Positions 1 to 7,445 of a stretch of 64,000 bases of DNA are shown here, piece by piece. Every line of letters begins with the position of its first letter. Within the stretch, counting starts at the first letter, position 1. Both the position numbers and the translations under genes were made by a program. A model generated the notes under the pieces. It worked only from the letters and a program-made list of their open reading frames with translations. It ran no database searches and had not been told where the DNA came from. The stretch covers positions 1-64,000 of the forward strand of contig CASFEZ010000007.1 of NCBI GenBank assembly GCA_949293815.1, in the 5' to 3' direction. Source of the stretch: an uncultured Eubacteriales bacterium. Its GTDB lineage: Bacteria; Bacillota; Clostridia; Oscillospirales; Acutalibacteraceae.

Positions 1-118
1 TCTTAGCGTAGTTCACTGTATAAAAAGTTCCGCCCTTGTTTTCTGTGAGATAAGAAATACAAGCAGAACTGTTATCAACCAGATGGCGATTGCGTTTATA
101 CTTCGGTGCGATCTTCAC
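1..118 (-). CDS. Partial small ICE-associated protein, open at the window edge
   Basis: A frame on the minus strand runs from a GTG at 116-118 to the window edge without a stop (39 codons visible, C-terminus missing). The peptide begins MKIAPKYKRNRHLVDNSSAC and contains SYLTENKGGTFYTVNY. It overlaps the end of the neighbouring minus-strand frame by 23 bases, the tight spacing typical of conjugative-element genes. I do not recognise the family. The start is uncertain: an upstream GTG in the same frame is also possible and no good ribosome site is seen. It is read as part of the same mobile remnant as the next gene. Confidence 0.4.
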   Translation of the reverse strand, partial: MKIAPKYKRNRHLVDNSSACISYLTENKGGTFYTVNYAK

Positions 119-605
119 TTGCGGCGGCACTGCAATAATAGTGCGAGCAGATCTTCGGCTTATCATCGGGGAGCACATACATGGCAACAATATCAGCAAC
201 CTTGTTTACCTCAATGTTGTCGTGGTCCCGTTTGAGTCGTTCCGGCCTCTGTCTGTCATACACATGACGGAAAATCATCACACAGTCCTTGTATCTGACT
301 CTCGGTTTTCCGGCGAAATAACTGCTCATAGCCGGCGCAAGATAACCGCGAATGTATTCGGTGGAGCCGGACTGCTTTTTGGGGAGCAGTGTAGGCATCC
401 TGAGGCAAAACCATCCTTCAGCAGTAAATCCCATTTCAACAGGAACGGAATCCACAATGATTTCTTCAACCATTTCGTTTCCTCTCGGGTGTCCGGTATA
501 TGCCGGAAGCACCCTCGTGAGCAGGGTTGTCTTTTCCGTAACTGCTTCGAGTTTCAATGCCTTATCATAGGCGGTCTCGATGTGTGCATTGCGGTAAGCG
601 GTTTT
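96..605 (-). pseudogene. 5'-truncated conserved protein of a conjugative element
   Basis: The minus-strand frame ends at a TAA at 96-98 and reads, without a convincing start, back to about position 600. The product holds a central GFTAEGWFCLRMPTLLPKK, then IFRHVYDRQRPERLKRDHDN and a C-terminal CSHYYCSAAASEDRTEV. I recall this as a conserved protein of Clostridia integrative conjugative elements but cannot give a verified family name. The coding sense continues upstream of the TTG at 557 (AYRNAHIETAYDKALKLEA is readable), yet this stretch is also where ISL3 transposase homology starts on the other strand. The gene is therefore inferred to have lost its 5' part to the insertion sequence or a later deletion. 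Confidence 0.55.
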
Positions 606-1340
606 ATGAAGAAATTTCCTTCCTTCCCCGCTATTACCGCATGAGCCGACGATTGATTGCTTATGTGCTTGATAAATTGCGAGATGAACGCTCTTTTACA
701 AGCGTAGCCAAAGATTTCAATCTTTCGGTAAGTACAGTCATTCGCGTATTTGATTATCTATCCTATCCAAAAGCAACCCTCTCTTCCGCCCTGTCCATAG
801 ACGAGTTTAAGGGCAATACAGGCAGAGAGAAATACCAATGTATCCTTACGGATCCGGTCAAGCATGTGGTATTGGACATCCTTCCGAAGCGATATGATTA
901 CTATCTAACCAACTACTTCAAAAGCTATCCCAGAGGAGAGCGGGAAAAGGTCAGGTATTTTGTCAGTGATATGTGGAGACCATATGCCTCGGCAGCCTCT
1001 GCATGGTTTCCCAATGCCACACAGATTATTGATAAAGAAATGAGCCCACAAAGGCGCAGGTATTTCAAACGCTCCAAGCGCCTGTTGAGCAAACGGGAAA
1101 GCAGGTTAACAGATACACAAAGAGAGGAAGTCCATGTGATGCGGTATTACTCTGACACCCTGAGCAGAGCTTACCAATACAAAGAGGACTTTTTCGATAT
1201 TGTGGACTTGGACAATGCACAAGAAGCCCGAAAGGAGCTTGGCAACTGGATATACCCTGAAACGAAATGCCTATGGCTATCGCAACTTTGGCCGCTTTCG
1301 CAACCGTATCCTGCATATGTTTTCCCATCAAAAACTGTAA
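557..1340 (+). pseudogene. ISL3-family transposase, degraded
   Basis: The ATG at 557 opens a frame with the ISL3 zinc-finger remnant RCVHCGKRFYEE, a helix-turn-helix stretch, then DEF (catalytic Asp in SIDEFKG) and SDMWRPY (second Asp). After GNWIYPE near 1258 the reading shifts by one base. The normal ISL3 C-terminus resumes in the third frame (RNAYGYRNFGRFRNRILHM) and ends at a TAA at 1338-1340. The segment that should lie between, carrying the catalytic Glu and the NNKIK motif, is missing, so roughly 20 codons were deleted with a frameshift. The first half of the N-terminal zinc domain is also absent. The enzyme cannot be active. A conventional single-frame call would run to 1414 with a false C-terminus. 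Confidence 0.85.
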
Positions 1341-1400
1341 TGCCGGCAAGCTGCCGCTTGTTGGCGGCCGCCTGTCGGCACTCTTCCTTTCTTCGGGTTT

Positions 1401-1423
1401 ACCCCAACTATTGACAAAGAGCC
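1401..1423. repeat. Right terminal inverted repeat of the ISL3 remnant
   Basis: Read on the minus strand the segment begins GGCTCTTTGTCAATAGTTGG, the usual style of ISL3-family element ends (GGCTCTTTG followed by AGTTGGGG). It lies 61 bases beyond the restored transposase stop. No matching left repeat is found before 557, so only the right end of the element survives. The position just outside the tRNA-Gly terminator marks the edge of the mobile debris. Confidence 0.6.
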
Positions 1424-1426
1424 AAA

Positions 1427-1460
1427 TAAAAAAGCCAGAGCAAAGTCCGCTTTGCTCCGG
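1427..1460 (-). terminator. Rho-independent terminator of tRNA-Gly
   Basis: On the minus strand GAGCAAAG and CTTTGCTC pair around a 4-base loop and are followed by six T residues, immediately downstream of the CCA end of the tRNA. This is a classic intrinsic terminator. Confidence 0.85.
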
Positions 1461-1462
1461 CA

Positions 1463-1536
1463 TGGAGCGGATGACGGGAATCGAACCCGCAACACCGGCT
1501 TGGGAAGCCGAAGTTTTACCATTGAACTACATCCGC
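1463..1536 (-). tRNA. tRNA-Gly (anticodon CCC)
   Basis: The 74-nt cloverleaf has the acceptor stem GCGGATG pairing with CATCCGC, an anticodon stem TCGGC/GCCGG with loop TTCCCAA giving anticodon CCC, a T-arm GCGGGTTCGATTCCCGT, discriminator T and an encoded CCA. It is transcribed from its own consensus promoter at 1548-1576 and ends at the terminator at 1427-1460. Its 3' end faces the mobile-element debris, as expected for a tRNA used as an integration site. Confidence 0.95.
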
Positions 1537-1547
1537 GCAGTGGTAAT

Positions 1548-1576
1548 ATTATACTATTCTTCAATGAAGTTGTCAA
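1548..1576 (-). promoter_or_regulatory. Promoter of tRNA-Gly
   Basis: On the minus strand a perfect TTGACA (1571-1576) is separated by 17 bases from a perfect TATAAT (1548-1553). The start point would fall a few bases before the mature 5' end at 1536. The -35 box lies inside the palindrome at 1570-1604. Confidence 0.9.
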
Positions 1577-1604
1577 CCGGAAAATGCGTTTTTCCGGTTG
1601 ACAA
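1570..1604. repeat. 15-bp perfect palindrome between lipoprotein gene and tRNA promoter
   Basis: TTGTCAACCGGAAAA (1570-1584) and its exact complement (1590-1604) flank a 5-base loop. It follows the lipoprotein stop at 1616 and could terminate that operon, but the T tract after the stem on the minus strand is weak. One arm also supplies the tRNA -35 box, so the two roles overlap. Confidence 0.6.
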
Positions 1605-1615
1605 AATATTTTTCT

Positions 1616-2338
1616 TTATTCGCTGTACAATTCAATCATGCTGACCGTACCGCCGCTCAAAGAAATGTACATCGACTGCGCCCCGGAGCGGTACTCAATC
1701 AGGGAATCGGAACGATTGGCGTAGCCATCACCATAGGCAGCCAGCACATCCGCTTCGGAAGACCCCACATGAATGCCTTTGTCTGTTGCAATAGAGGAGG
1801 AGGTGATTTCGATATTATACACATAGTCCTCGCCGCCGTTGCGATAGGTATAGACGGAAAAACCGCTGTATTCATAGATATTGTCCATACCGTCAAAATG
1901 ACAGGACGGCGCCTGCGTAACGCCGGAAGGCTCACCCAGAGCGGAAGAATAGGAAGCCCAATTGGAATTTGGTGACATACGCACGCCGCTTATGGAAATG
2001 CTCATATCCGCGCCGGAAAAACTGCCGGAAGAAGCATTGTTGTCGGCAGACGGCGCTTCTGGTTGCTGTGCTGCGGGCTCGGATTCGGTTGGAGCGTCCG
2101 TTTCGACAGGTTCGGTTTCGGAAGGCTCGGTCTGCGAAGCGGTTTCCGATTCCGTTTCACTTACAGAAGCCGACGGTTCGTCCGTTTCGGCGGTTAAAAT
2201 TTCCTGCACTGTTTCAGTCGTACCCGCTTCGGTTGTGGTTGCGCCGTCATCGGCTGCATCTTTTTGGCAGGACGCAAAAGAAAACAACAGCGTCAGCAGC
2301 AAAACAAAAACCACCGGTAAGCATATTTTTTTACGCAT
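1616..2338 (-). CDS. Secreted lipoprotein with Thr/Glu/Ser-rich linker
   Basis: The 240-residue product starts at the ATG at 2338 behind an AAAGGAG site; a longer frame upstream has no ribosome site. It has a lipoprotein signal peptide with FASC at the cleavage site (Cys24), so it should be lipid-anchored outside the cell. Residues about 30-105 are a low-complexity linker rich in Thr, Glu, Ser and Pro. Residues about 110-240 form a compact globular domain containing GVRMSPNSNW and VGSSEADVLAAYGDGY. I do not recognise this domain with confidence; small extracellular lipoproteins of Firmicutes (DUF4309-like) are the nearest guess. It is the last gene of a four-gene operon with the SGNH protein and MBOAT acyltransferase, 17 bases after the former. 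Confidence 0.75.
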   Translation of the reverse strand: MRKKICLPVVFVLLLTLLFSFASCQKDAADDGATTTEAGTTETVQEILTAETDEPSASVSETESETASQTEPSETEPVETDAPTESEPAAQQPEAPSADNNASSGSFSGADMSISISGVRMSPNSNWASYSSALGEPSGVTQAPSCHFDGMDNIYEYSGFSVYTYRNGGEDYVYNIEITSSSIATDKGIHVGSSEADVLAAYGDGYANRSDSLIEYRSGAQSMYISLSGGTVSMIELYSE

Positions 2339-2355
2339 AACAAAAACTCCTTTTT

Positions 2356-3774
2356 TTACTCTATAGCAACAGTCTGATCCGTTGGAAAAGCGGTTACCTC
2401 TCCGCCGGATTCGACACAGACGGAAAGACGATAGTCGCCGCGCGGTAAAGCGGTCGTATCCAAGTAGCCGGAAAACCCATTGTCCCGGCAAAGACCGTCA
2501 CCGGCAAGCGAGGCTTCATAAATTGAAAAACAGCGAAAATACTGCGCTTCGCCAGTGGGGGAAGTCAGGCGCAAATATAGTTTGCTGTCTGTTTGCAGCA
2601 GCTGCTCATCCAAAGCGCCGAAAATATGCAAAAGACCATTATGCTCCTGCGTTTGCAGCAAAGATACGCTCTGCTCGCTCTCCTCGTCCGCCGTCAGTTC
2701 CGCTTCCGCAGCCGGCAGCACCGGCGCGTAAGAAATGATATTCGCCAAATTGCGCTGTACCATTTCATAAATAACGGTATCGGCGTTTTGGCTGTCAACC
2801 AGCGTCAAATCGCAGGGCACAGCACGGGAAAAATAGGCGGTAGAAAAATGCTGCGCCAGAAACGGCAGCAGGGCGTTGCCAAAGGAATCGCGGAACATCA
2901 AAAGTGAACCGCTGCCGGTTGTATTTTCGGTGGTAATCGTAATATCCTCTTCACTGCGAAAGCGGGAGGTATATTCATAGGTATAGGTCACATCCGGTAC
3001 CCATTCTGTCTCCGGCTGCATATCAGCCGGGTGAAGCATCCCGTATAAATCACCGTTTTTCTCGCTCTCAATCCAGTTGACATTTTGATAGGTTTCGTGC
3101 TCAATGGCAAGGCGCGTCAGCAGCGCGTCATAAGCAATGACGGCACCGCGCACATTCCAATGAGAATCGGTGGCGTAGTAAAGCGGCTCTTCGGCTGCCC
3201 CTGCCAAATCGTGAAAATCAACATACGGAATATCCGTCTGCCGAAGCGCCTCGGTCAGGCGGTCATAATTATTCCCCTCCCCTTTCAAAAAACGCCGGGG
3301 GAGATTTTCGTCATACAGTTCATTTTTATTCGGCGCAACGGTAAATACAAACTTTACGCCTTTTTGTTTGCAGTAATCGTTGATTTGCGAAAGCGTATCT
3401 ACGATATTGGCAATGCTCCGCTCGCTCAGAGGCGAAGCCGCCGTATATTCGGCAATCGTCGGCTCAAAATACAGCCAGCCGTTTTTGCCGATAATCACAT
3501 CCGAAGCGGTGGAGGAGGCAAAGAGCTTTTCCAGCAGTGTAGACTTCCACTCCAGCGCCGCCGATCGGAAAGGCATGCGCTCCGATAAATAATCGGAAAG
3601 CTCGGAATCAAAGTTCTTATTCAAGCTGCCGTCCTCATCAAAAAATGAGGGAAAGGCTGTCAGCTCCCGCTGCTCCACTTCCGCATCCGCCTGGGAAAAC
3701 ACGGCGGATACACCAATGAGCAGGCAAAACAAAAGGCAAACCGAAAGAAAAATAACACCGGATATTCTTTTCAT
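2356..3774 (-). CDS. AlgJ/AlgX-like SGNH O-acetyltransferase partner
   Basis: The 472-residue protein has an N-terminal membrane anchor (residues about 5-25) and a large extracellular domain. The catalytic signature of AlgX/AlgJ acetyltransferases is visible: DSHW at 203-206 supplies Asp and His, and FRDSFGNAL places the nucleophile near Ser297. The stretch FVFTVAPNKNELY at about 142-154 is typical of the family. Such proteins accept an acetyl group exported by an MBOAT protein and put it on a polysaccharide. The MBOAT gene lies 13 bases upstream, so the two should work as a pair on a surface polymer. The polymer is unknown; no alginate or cellulose synthase is nearby. A C-terminal domain (about 365-472) looks like a beta-sandwich of unknown role. 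Confidence 0.85.
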   Translation of the reverse strand: MKRISGVIFLSVCLLFCLLIGVSAVFSQADAEVEQRELTAFPSFFDEDGSLNKNFDSELSDYLSERMPFRSAALEWKSTLLEKLFASSTASDVIIGKNGWLYFEPTIAEYTAASPLSERSIANIVDTLSQINDYCKQKGVKFVFTVAPNKNELYDENLPRRFLKGEGNNYDRLTEALRQTDIPYVDFHDLAGAAEEPLYYATDSHWNVRGAVIAYDALLTRLAIEHETYQNVNWIESEKNGDLYGMLHPADMQPETEWVPDVTYTYEYTSRFRSEEDITITTENTTGSGSLLMFRDSFGNALLPFLAQHFSTAYFSRAVPCDLTLVDSQNADTVIYEMVQRNLANIISYAPVLPAAEAELTADEESEQSVSLLQTQEHNGLLHIFGALDEQLLQTDSKLYLRLTSPTGEAQYFRCFSIYEASLAGDGLCRDNGFSGYLDTTALPRGDYRLSVCVESGGEVTAFPTDQTVAIE

Positions 3775-3787
3775 TCCGTCTGCCTCC

Positions 3788-5188
3788 TCAGAAATTAAAA
3801 TAGATAAACGGATTGTAGGAATCCGTAATCAAAAACAGCATACACAGAGCCAAAAGCAGCGCGGAGGCAACATACGACAGCGGCGCGGCAGCCGGACGAT
3901 TGGACAGTTTCGCCCAAATCTTTTTCGCCACAGGGAAACTGCAAACCACTGCGATAACCAAAATAAACACAAAGTATCCGTCAACCTGTGATAGCGCCCC
4001 GGCAAAGCCCGTGCGGCTGAGGTCACTGAACGAAAACAGCGCCCGCAGCACAACCCATGCATCCGAAAGGCTGTCTGCCCGAAAAATGATAAAGCCGGTA
4101 AAGACGATAAACATGGTATAAAGCCACAAAAGCGGCTTGCATTTTATTTTTTTAACGGGAATTGCGCCAAGGCGTTCGGCAATCATAAAGACAGCATAAT
4201 ACAGCCCCCATACAATAAAGGTTGTATTTGCGCCGTGCCAAATCCCCGTAAGCAGAAAGACAATAAAAATATTCAGCAGCGTTCGCGGCATACCCTTACG
4301 GTTGCCGCCGAGCGGAATATACACATATTCCCGAAACCAGGTGGTCAGCGAAATATGCCATCTGCGCCAAAAATCAGCAACACTGGTGGCAGCATACGGA
4401 TAATTGAAGTTTTCCAAGAAATGGAAGCCGAACATTTTCCCCATACCGATGGCCATATCGCTGTAGCCGCTGAAATCGTAATAAATTTGCAGCCCATAGG
4501 ACAAGGACGCAAGCCACGCTTCAGGCATGGACAGCCCGGCGTCCACCTGCGAAAAAAGGGCATCCGCCGTCACCGCCATGGTATTGGAAATCAGCACCTT
4601 TTTCGCAAGCCCGACAATAAACCGGCGAAAGCCGTCCGCCACCTGCTCCGGCGGCGCAGAACGCGCACGCAGTTGGACTGCAATGTCGCTGTAGCGCACG
4701 ATGGGTCCGGCAATCAGCTGCGGGAAAAAGGAGATATACAACAGCAAATCAAAAAAGTTATCCTGAATTAGTTTTTCGTCCCGGTACGCATCAATGGCGT
4801 AAGACATGATCTGGAACGTGAAAAACGATATACCAATAGGCAGTGCAATTTGCGGCACCGGAATTGTAAGCCCCAAAACGGCATTGACACTCTCGACAAA
4901 AAAGCCCACATACTTAAAAGCGAACAGTGTGATAATGTCCAGTATTAACAGAGCCACAAAAAGCGGTTTTGGGAAGTGCCCTTTTTTACGAGCAGCCTTG
5001 CCCGCCAGGTAATGCAGAAAAACCAGACAAATTAAGTAAAATACGAAAACCGGTTCCCCATAGCCGTAAAATAACAAGCTGGCTACGGTCAACACCGCGT
5101 TTTTCAGACGGATACCGGGTAAAACACGGTGCAGCAAAAAAACGACCGGCAGAAAAAAGCATAGAAAAATAACGGAACTAAAGACCAT
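3788..5188 (-). CDS. MBOAT family membrane O-acyltransferase (AlgI/PatA/DltB-like)
   Basis: The 466-residue polytopic membrane protein has around ten hydrophobic segments and both conserved MBOAT histidines, His278 in FWRRWHISLTTWFREYVYIP and His318 in LLTGIWHGAN. The family moves acyl groups, usually acetyl, across the membrane to an extracellular acceptor enzyme. The length is normal for AlgI-type members. It is co-transcribed with the AlgJ/AlgX-like gene (13-base gap) and follows the dockerin/transglutaminase-like gene by 12 bases. DltB is unlikely because no dltA, dltC or dltD gene is present. The substrate is inferred only from the pairing. Confidence 0.9.
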   Translation of the reverse strand: MVFSSVIFLCFFLPVVFLLHRVLPGIRLKNAVLTVASLLFYGYGEPVFVFYLICLVFLHYLAGKAARKKGHFPKPLFVALLILDIITLFAFKYVGFFVESVNAVLGLTIPVPQIALPIGISFFTFQIMSYAIDAYRDEKLIQDNFFDLLLYISFFPQLIAGPIVRYSDIAVQLRARSAPPEQVADGFRRFIVGLAKKVLISNTMAVTADALFSQVDAGLSMPEAWLASLSYGLQIYYDFSGYSDMAIGMGKMFGFHFLENFNYPYAATSVADFWRRWHISLTTWFREYVYIPLGGNRKGMPRTLLNIFIVFLLTGIWHGANTTFIVWGLYYAVFMIAERLGAIPVKKIKCKPLLWLYTMFIVFTGFIIFRADSLSDAWVVLRALFSFSDLSRTGFAGALSQVDGYFVFILVIAVVCSFPVAKKIWAKLSNRPAAAPLSYVASALLLALCMLFLITDSYNPFIYFNF

Positions 5189-5200
5189 ACAATCACCGAA

Positions 5201-6637
5201 TCAGTTGGCTGCCGGCAGACCGTTTTCGCTCCAGCAGTATCCAAGTGCGCGCAATTCCGAAGCAGTTTTACTGTAAACGCCGCGCTGCGTATCCATATAC
5301 CGCCACACGCCGTTGGCGTTATACAGCACCCAGTCATGCTCATTGCCGTTCGCCGCATTAAAACTGCCGCCTACAACAACAATAGCCTCATACCCCGCCG
5401 CTTCCAAAAGGAATTTGGTCAGGTACGCATAGTCATAGCAGGCGCCGCGTCCGCTGCTTAAAATACGAACCGCCATAGCTTCCGGCGAGGCTTTGTCATA
5501 GTACTTATATCTGAAATTGTTATGTACATACGAATAAATATCATATGGGGAAGTGCCGATACGCTTTAAAATACCACGCAAATAAACCGGCAGCGTGTCC
5601 GTTGTAATGCTGCTGGCGGAAGCGATGCCGCTGCTGTCAAAGGAATAGGAACCGCTGGTGGTGCTGCGCAGCATTTTACCGTTGCTGTAATAATAGGCAT
5701 TCAGCCCTTCAAAAATCCAGCCGGTGTAGAGCGCGCCCTTGTCGTAATAATAGGTTTCGCCGTTTTCGGTATACTTGCCGTCACGCAAAACACCGTCCGT
5801 GCCAAGATAATATGTTTCACCATCGATGGAAACCGTACCGGTGGCCATACTGCCATCTTTATTAAAATAATAGCGCTTGCCGTCTATGGTTTGGAAGCCG
5901 GTCTGCGCCAGTCCGTTTTGAAAATAATAGCGCGTACCATCGAGTTCCATCAAACCGTTGACCGCTTTGCCGTCTTCATCAAAATAAGCCGTTGCCCCAA
6001 AAACCGTTGCAAAGCCGGTCTGCATAACACCGTCTGCGTTAAAATAATAATAATCCTCATCAATTTTACCATAGCCGCGCATCAAACCGCCTGCCGCATC
6101 GAACCAACCGCGACCGCCTTCAGAAAACTGAAAAAAGCCGGGATAAACCGCACCGTCCGCATCGCAGTAATACACGGCAAGTGAAAGATTGTACCGTAAG
6201 CTCAGACGCGCATCCTGCGTCGTCAGGCTGCCATCTTCATTAAAATCAAGCGGCCGCACATCAGCCGGCATATCCTCCAAGCCAATGCTGATGCGCAAAA
6301 GGACCCTGGAATCGGCGGTGGAATATTTGCCGTCATCGTTGGCATCGATAAAATATTCCTTTTCATACAGCGCAACTTCCGTATCGCCAGCGGTCAGTGA
6401 GAAGGCGCTGTCCTCCGCAATCCGATAAGCAGAAACGCTCTCCGCCTCTGCGTCCGTGGTCGGTTCCGTTGTTCCCGGCTCCGTTGTTCCCTGCTCCGTT
6501 GTACCGGGCTCGGTGGGCTGCTCAATAGCAGGAGCGGTGGTTATCTCGTCAATCTCCGCAGCATTTGCGCTGACTGCCATCAACAGAAAAAGTAAAATAA
6601 CCGCAACAAAAAAATACCCTTTTTTGACCAAAGGCAT
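5201..6637 (-). CDS. Secreted dockerin / cell-wall-binding repeat / transglutaminase-like protein
   Basis: The 478-residue product has a signal peptide (cut near residue 27), a TTEPGTTEP linker (residues 33-62), and a pair of dockerin-like calcium loops (DANDDGKYSTADSRVLLR at 98-115 and DFNEDGSLTTQDARLSLR at 131-148). Seven or so choline/glucan-binding-type repeats follow from about 155 to 335, with pattern GWFDAAGG, YYYFNADGVMQTGF and GKRYYFNKDGSMATG. The C-terminal domain is transglutaminase-like, with a Cys400-His434-Asp449 triad in GRGACYDYAYL, EHDWVLYN and RYMDT. The protein is probably wall-attached through the repeats and may bind a cohesin. It is the first gene of the operon, with GGGGAGAG before the ATG and a consensus promoter at 6691-6719. 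Protease or amidase activity is as likely as cross-linking. Confidence 0.85.
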   Translation of the reverse strand: MPLVKKGYFFVAVILLFLLMAVSANAAEIDEITTAPAIEQPTEPGTTEQGTTEPGTTEPTTDAEAESVSAYRIAEDSAFSLTAGDTEVALYEKEYFIDANDDGKYSTADSRVLLRISIGLEDMPADVRPLDFNEDGSLTTQDARLSLRYNLSLAVYYCDADGAVYPGFFQFSEGGRGWFDAAGGLMRGYGKIDEDYYYFNADGVMQTGFATVFGATAYFDEDGKAVNGLMELDGTRYYFQNGLAQTGFQTIDGKRYYFNKDGSMATGTVSIDGETYYLGTDGVLRDGKYTENGETYYYDKGALYTGWIFEGLNAYYYSNGKMLRSTTSGSYSFDSSGIASASSITTDTLPVYLRGILKRIGTSPYDIYSYVHNNFRYKYYDKASPEAMAVRILSSGRGACYDYAYLTKFLLEAAGYEAIVVVGGSFNAANGNEHDWVLYNANGVWRYMDTQRGVYSKTASELRALGYCWSENGLPAAN

Positions 6638-6690
6638 TCGTATCTCTCCCCTTGAAATATGATAATCACGAAACTGAAAACATCATAGCG

Positions 6691-6719
6691 ATTATACAGG
6701 AACCGAATAAAAAAGTCAA
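6691..6719 (-). promoter_or_regulatory. Promoter of the dockerin-MBOAT operon
   Basis: On the minus strand TTGACT (6714-6719) and TATAAT (6691-6696) are 17 bases apart, about 54 bases before the ATG at 6637. It is the only strong promoter seen before this four-gene operon. Confidence 0.85.
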
Positions 6720-6753
6720 GACAGAATCCATCCGCTCGGACGCGCAGACACGC

Positions 6754-7374
6754 TCAGCGGATAAAATTCGTGCGCGTAAAGGGTTCTTTTTCAGGCAGAC
6801 CATAGGTTTCTCTGCCAAGGGCAATGCTTTTCATCAGAAAAGCCATGTTGCGAGCCAGGGTACGCATCCCCTGTAATCCTTCCGCATCCTGAAGCGCCTC
6901 CCCCGGCGCTCTGCCATGAATGCTGTTCCAGTACTGCCCGGACGCCACCGGCATACCGGAAATAGTAAAGAACTTATTCAGCTCGTCAAAGGTTGCCGAC
7001 AAGCCGCCGCGTCTGGCTGCAACCACGGCAGCGCCGACCCTCATGGTTTTATCAAATGGCGTGCTGTAGAAAAGACGGGTCAAAAACGCAACCAGCGTCG
7101 CATTGGCAGAAGCGAAATAAACAGGACTGCCGACAACAAGCCCATCGCTTTCAGCAAAAAGCGCAGCTGCTTCGTTGACCGCGTCGTCAAACACACATTT
7201 GCCGTTTTTGGCGCAGGAACCGCAGCCGATGCAGCCGCGGATATTCTGATTTCCGATATGCAAAGTTTTCACAGAAAATCCTTCCTGAGAAAAAATCTTC
7301 TCCATTTCCGCCAGCGCAACAGCGGTATTTCCTTTGGCATGGGGACTGCCGTTAATCATAAGAACCTGCATCAT
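6754..7374 (-). CDS. Iron-sulfur flavoprotein / NADPH-dependent FMN reductase family
   Basis: The 206-residue protein has the flavodoxin-like start VLMINGSPHAKGNTA that binds FMN phosphate, then a compact cluster motif C-x2-C-x2-C-x5-C (Cys48, 51, 54 and 60 in CIGCGSCAKNGKC), and the loop GSPVYFASANA at about 101-111. This combination defines the iron-sulfur flavoprotein branch of NAD(P)H:FMN oxidoreductases, cytosolic electron carriers of anaerobes. An AGGAGG site lies just upstream of two adjacent ATGs; the first was used. The leader carries a 12-bp hairpin (7390-7416). The physiological partner is unknown; many relatives reduce quinones, nitro compounds or oxygen species. Confidence 0.85.
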   Translation of the reverse strand: MMQVLMINGSPHAKGNTAVALAEMEKIFSQEGFSVKTLHIGNQNIRGCIGCGSCAKNGKCVFDDAVNEAAALFAESDGLVVGSPVYFASANATLVAFLTRLFYSTPFDKTMRVGAAVVAARRGGLSATFDELNKFFTISGMPVASGQYWNSIHGRAPGEALQDAEGLQGMRTLARNMAFLMKSIALGRETYGLPEKEPFTRTNFIR

Positions 7375-7389
7375 AAAACCTCCTAAACG

Positions 7390-7416
7390 GAACGTCCCGA
7401 TAAAATCGGGACGTTC
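7390..7416 (-). promoter_or_regulatory. 12-bp leader hairpin before the flavoprotein gene
   Basis: GAACGTCCCGAT (7390-7401) and its exact complement (7405-7416) enclose a 3-base loop, ending about 9 bases before the AGGAGG site. No T tract follows on the minus strand, so it is not a terminator for the gene upstream. It may be an operator or an RNA structure affecting stability or translation. Confidence 0.5.
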
Positions 7417-7436
7417 AAAAATAATTACATATCAAG

Positions 7437-7445
7437 ATTATATCA
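7437..7445 (-). promoter_or_regulatory. Extended -10 promoter of the flavoprotein gene
   Basis: On the minus strand the sequence TGATATAAT overlaps the stop codon of the transporter gene and matches an extended -10 element (TG-N-TATAAT). The -35 region is poor, which extended -10 promoters tolerate. The transcript would begin with the hairpin leader. Confidence 0.55.

Noticed and set aside
96..644. Overlapping plus-strand frame of 184 residues at 90-644
   Set aside because: It is the antisense shadow of the element protein on the minus strand, with no ribosome site.
557..1414. Intact transposase of 285 residues
   Set aside because: The last 50 residues do not match the family; the true C-terminus is in another frame after a deletion, ending at 1340.
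5640..6180. Apparent direct repeats of about 60 bases
   Set aside because: They are the coding trace of the cell-wall-binding repeats in the dockerin/transglutaminase protein, diverged at the DNA level, not a CRISPR or satellite array.
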